Assembly (NCBI GenBank): GCA_036771835.1
Contig: DAIPGN010000002.1
Location: 1 to 64,000, forward strand
DNA from: UBA4877 sp002399285
GTDB lineage: Bacteria; Bacillota; Thermoanaerobacteria; Thermoanaerobacterales; UBA4877
Reading direction: 5' to 3'
Length of the DNA stretch: 64,000 bases
Part shown: piece after piece, positions 62,306 to 64,000 of the stretch
Position numbering within the stretch: the stretch's first letter is position 1
How the letters are laid out: the number at the start of each line of letters is the position of its first letter
Program-made: the position numbers and the translations under genes
Notes under the pieces: model-generated
The model's input: only the letters and a program-made list of their open reading frames with translations
Databases searched by the model: none
What the model was told of the DNA's origin: nothing

Positions 62306-63937
62306 CTATTCCGAAAAATATGCATGCTGGAAATAAATATATCCCAGCGGGTCAACTGTAAATCCCTGCAGCTTGGGATTGACCACCGCATAATTGGTGT
62401 AGAAGTATATGGGCAGCACCACGGCGTCATCCATGAGTATGTCCTCGGCCTGATGCAGATAGCTCATCCTCTCCTCGGACGTCGCGGCAGTCTTGGACTT
62501 CTTTACCGCTTCATCAAACTTAGGATTGGAATACTGAGCGTCATTATTGCCCATGCCCGTCTGCAGCATATCCAAAAAGCCCATGGGATCTATATAATCC
62601 GATACCCATCCCCATCTGGCTATCTGAAAATCGTGGGTCTGTCTCCTGGTTGCCAGAAATACCTGCCATTCCTGATTGGATATCTCAACATCCACGCCCA
62701 GGTTCTTCTTCCACATCTCCTGCAGGGCCTCGGCTATGGCCTTATGACTCTCGCTGGTATTATAGAGCAGGGTTATCTTAGGCAGTCCCTTACCGTCGGG
62801 ATAACCTGCATCGGTCAGCAGTTTTTTAGCCTCATCCGTATGGGCCGTCGTAGGATCGAAGTAATCGCCCTTGGTCTTTCGGAAGTCCTCTCCCGCCTCG
62901 GTATCGGGCATTCCATACGGCACCCACGCCGCCGCCAGCTTTTCGTCGCCTTTGACTACCTGATCCACTATGGCCTTTCTGTCTATAGCCAGGGAGAATG
63001 CCTTCCTCACCTTGGGATTGTCAAAGGGCGCGGCCTTAGTATTAAATACATAGGCATATGTGGAAAGCAGCGGATACTCCTTGAGCACGCCTTCCTCCTT
63101 CAGTCTTGCGAGATCCGCAGGCGGAGGGTTATCACCGAAATCCAGCGAGCCTGCCTCAAAGGCGGAAAGCTCGGTGGACGGTTCGGAGATCATCGTGAAT
63201 ATCAGCTTATCCGGCTTGATGCTGCCGGCATCCCAGTAGTTATCGTTTTTAACGAACGTCATGGAGTCGTTGTGATTCCATTCCGTCATCTTAAATGCGC
63301 CGTCCCCTATATAGGTTTCGGGTTTTTGCGTCCAGTCCTCCGAATGAGCTTCCACTACATCCTTTCTTACCGGCATATAGGTCATAAAGGCAAACAGCTC
63401 CATCATGAAGGGAGTCGGGTTTTCCAATGTGACCTCCAGGGTCTTGTCGTCGATCACTTTTATACCTAGATCCTCTTCTTTTGCCTTGCCCAGGTTGTAA
63501 TTCTCGCCGTTTTTGATGAAATAAAGCTGGTAGGCATAGCTGGATGCAGTCTCGGGATTCAAGACCCTCTTCCATGCGTATGCGAAATCTTCCGCAGTCA
63601 CGGGTTTACCGTCCGACCACTTGGCATCCCTCAGATGAAATGTGATATTCAGACCGTCGTCGGACATATCCCAGCTCTTTGCGATTCCAGGCTGGGCCTT
63701 GGAGTTTTCATCCAGGGTCGTGAGACCCTCGAAGTTATGCAGGATGACTTCGGCGCCGTCGACGGCGCTGTTGATCGCGGGATCTATCGACTGGGGTTCG
63801 GAGCCCATGTTGTAGCGTATGACCGCCCCTTTCGCATCGCCTTTCCCCGCATTCTTATCCTGTTGCCCCGTGCCGCAGCCTGCGGTCACTGACATGACCA
63901 TCAGTATGGCCAGGCCGAATGTCAAAAATCTCTTCAT
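62306..63937 (-). CDS. OppA-type oligopeptide-binding lipoprotein (paralogue)
   Basis: A 543-residue lipoprotein (lipobox TAGC, Cys21) of the SBP_bac_5 family. It shares long blocks with the OppA protein at 54116-55759, including SEPQSIDPAINSA, TAEDFAYAWKRVLNPET and MWKKNLGVDVEISNQEWQVF. No permease or ATPase genes lie nearby, so both proteins probably feed a transporter encoded elsewhere. AAGGGAGTGG lies before the ATG. Confidence 0.93.
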   Translation of the reverse strand: MKRFLTFGLAILMVMSVTAGCGTGQQDKNAGKGDAKGAVIRYNMGSEPQSIDPAINSAVDGAEVILHNFEGLTTLDENSKAQPGIAKSWDMSDDGLNITFHLRDAKWSDGKPVTAEDFAYAWKRVLNPETASSYAYQLYFIKNGENYNLGKAKEEDLGIKVIDDKTLEVTLENPTPFMMELFAFMTYMPVRKDVVEAHSEDWTQKPETYIGDGAFKMTEWNHNDSMTFVKNDNYWDAGSIKPDKLIFTMISEPSTELSAFEAGSLDFGDNPPPADLARLKEEGVLKEYPLLSTYAYVFNTKAAPFDNPKVRKAFSLAIDRKAIVDQVVKGDEKLAAAWVPYGMPDTEAGEDFRKTKGDYFDPTTAHTDEAKKLLTDAGYPDGKGLPKITLLYNTSESHKAIAEALQEMWKKNLGVDVEISNQEWQVFLATRRQTHDFQIARWGWVSDYIDPMGFLDMLQTGMGNNDAQYSNPKFDEAVKKSKTAATSEERMSYLHQAEDILMDDAVVLPIYFYTNYAVVNPKLQGFTVDPLGYIYFQHAYFSE

Positions 63938-64000
63938 TTGTCCACTCCCTTTCCCTTTGTGTAAAGCATATTTTTATAATATATTACATTAAATTTCATA

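Noticed and set aside
1..64000. CRISPR arrays, tRNA and rRNA genes
   Set aside because: No regularly spaced repeats, no cloverleaf with GGTTCGAATCC-type arm and no rRNA-like sequence were noticed; a covariance search would settle it.

Overview
The window looks like a chromosomal segment of an anaerobic, endospore-forming member of the Clostridia. The support is sporulation and germination genes (spoIIR, sleB, ypeB, an alpha/beta SASP, a Spo0F-like receiver), a spore-former style SLH surface protein, a fermentative arginine deiminase operon, a two-[4Fe-4S] flavodoxin-like EFR1 protein and strong GGAGG ribosome binding sites. No rRNA, tRNA or CRISPR array was seen, and I cannot name the species.

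Layout. 1-7.3 kb: a mannose-family PTS operon (IIA-IIB-IIC-IID) with nanE and a cupin-type phosphoglucose isomerase, all on the minus strand, controlled by a LevR-type sigma-54 activator encoded just upstream. Both the operon and the activator gene have a textbook -24/-12 promoter. 7.8-17.2 kb: a lone Spo0F-like receiver, an SLH protein with tandem beta repeats, and a TetR-controlled MFP-RND-TolC efflux operon with its operator on the promoter; a MerR remnant follows. 17.4-23.3 kb: a compact NurA-HerA-Mre11-Rad50 DNA end-processing operon in which Rad50 is spread over three polypeptides. 23.6-32.7 kb: a CtpA-like protease, a metallo-beta-lactamase-fold hydrolase, a MacAB-like ABC exporter, a lipoprotein FAD oxidoreductase and a GH3 hexosaminidase. 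33.2-39.4 kb: an EFR1 protein, a LysR regulator and an operon of two atypical enolase paralogues with a glycerate-2-kinase-like protein. 39.8-47 kb: argS with ywiB, then arcA-arcD-argF-arcC. 47.5-53.9 kb: ddl, a CDF transporter, a CPBP-family protein, a decayed RloA/RloB locus, SASP, ypeB and sleB. 54-64 kb: two related OppA-type lipoproteins flanking a truncated surface or anti-sigma-like protein, spoIIR, ispE-GntR-nucleotidyltransferase and the tdh-kbl threonine degradation operon.

The least explained material is between and at the ends of genes. A 171-bp non-coding element family (two full copies with 8-bp and 24-bp flanking direct repeats, three degraded copies) sits at stop codons or terminators. 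A second family of about 100 bp follows terminators. There is a frameshifted small hydrophobic toxin gene of the type I (Hol_Tox-like) kind, and elsewhere a locus that keeps the antitoxin-RNA-like gene but has lost the toxin reading frame. A sigma-54 promoter is built into the terminator of its own activator gene. The main candidates for new biology are the three-part Rad50, the catalytically odd enolase pair and the repeat families. Everything here was read by eye; no database search was run.
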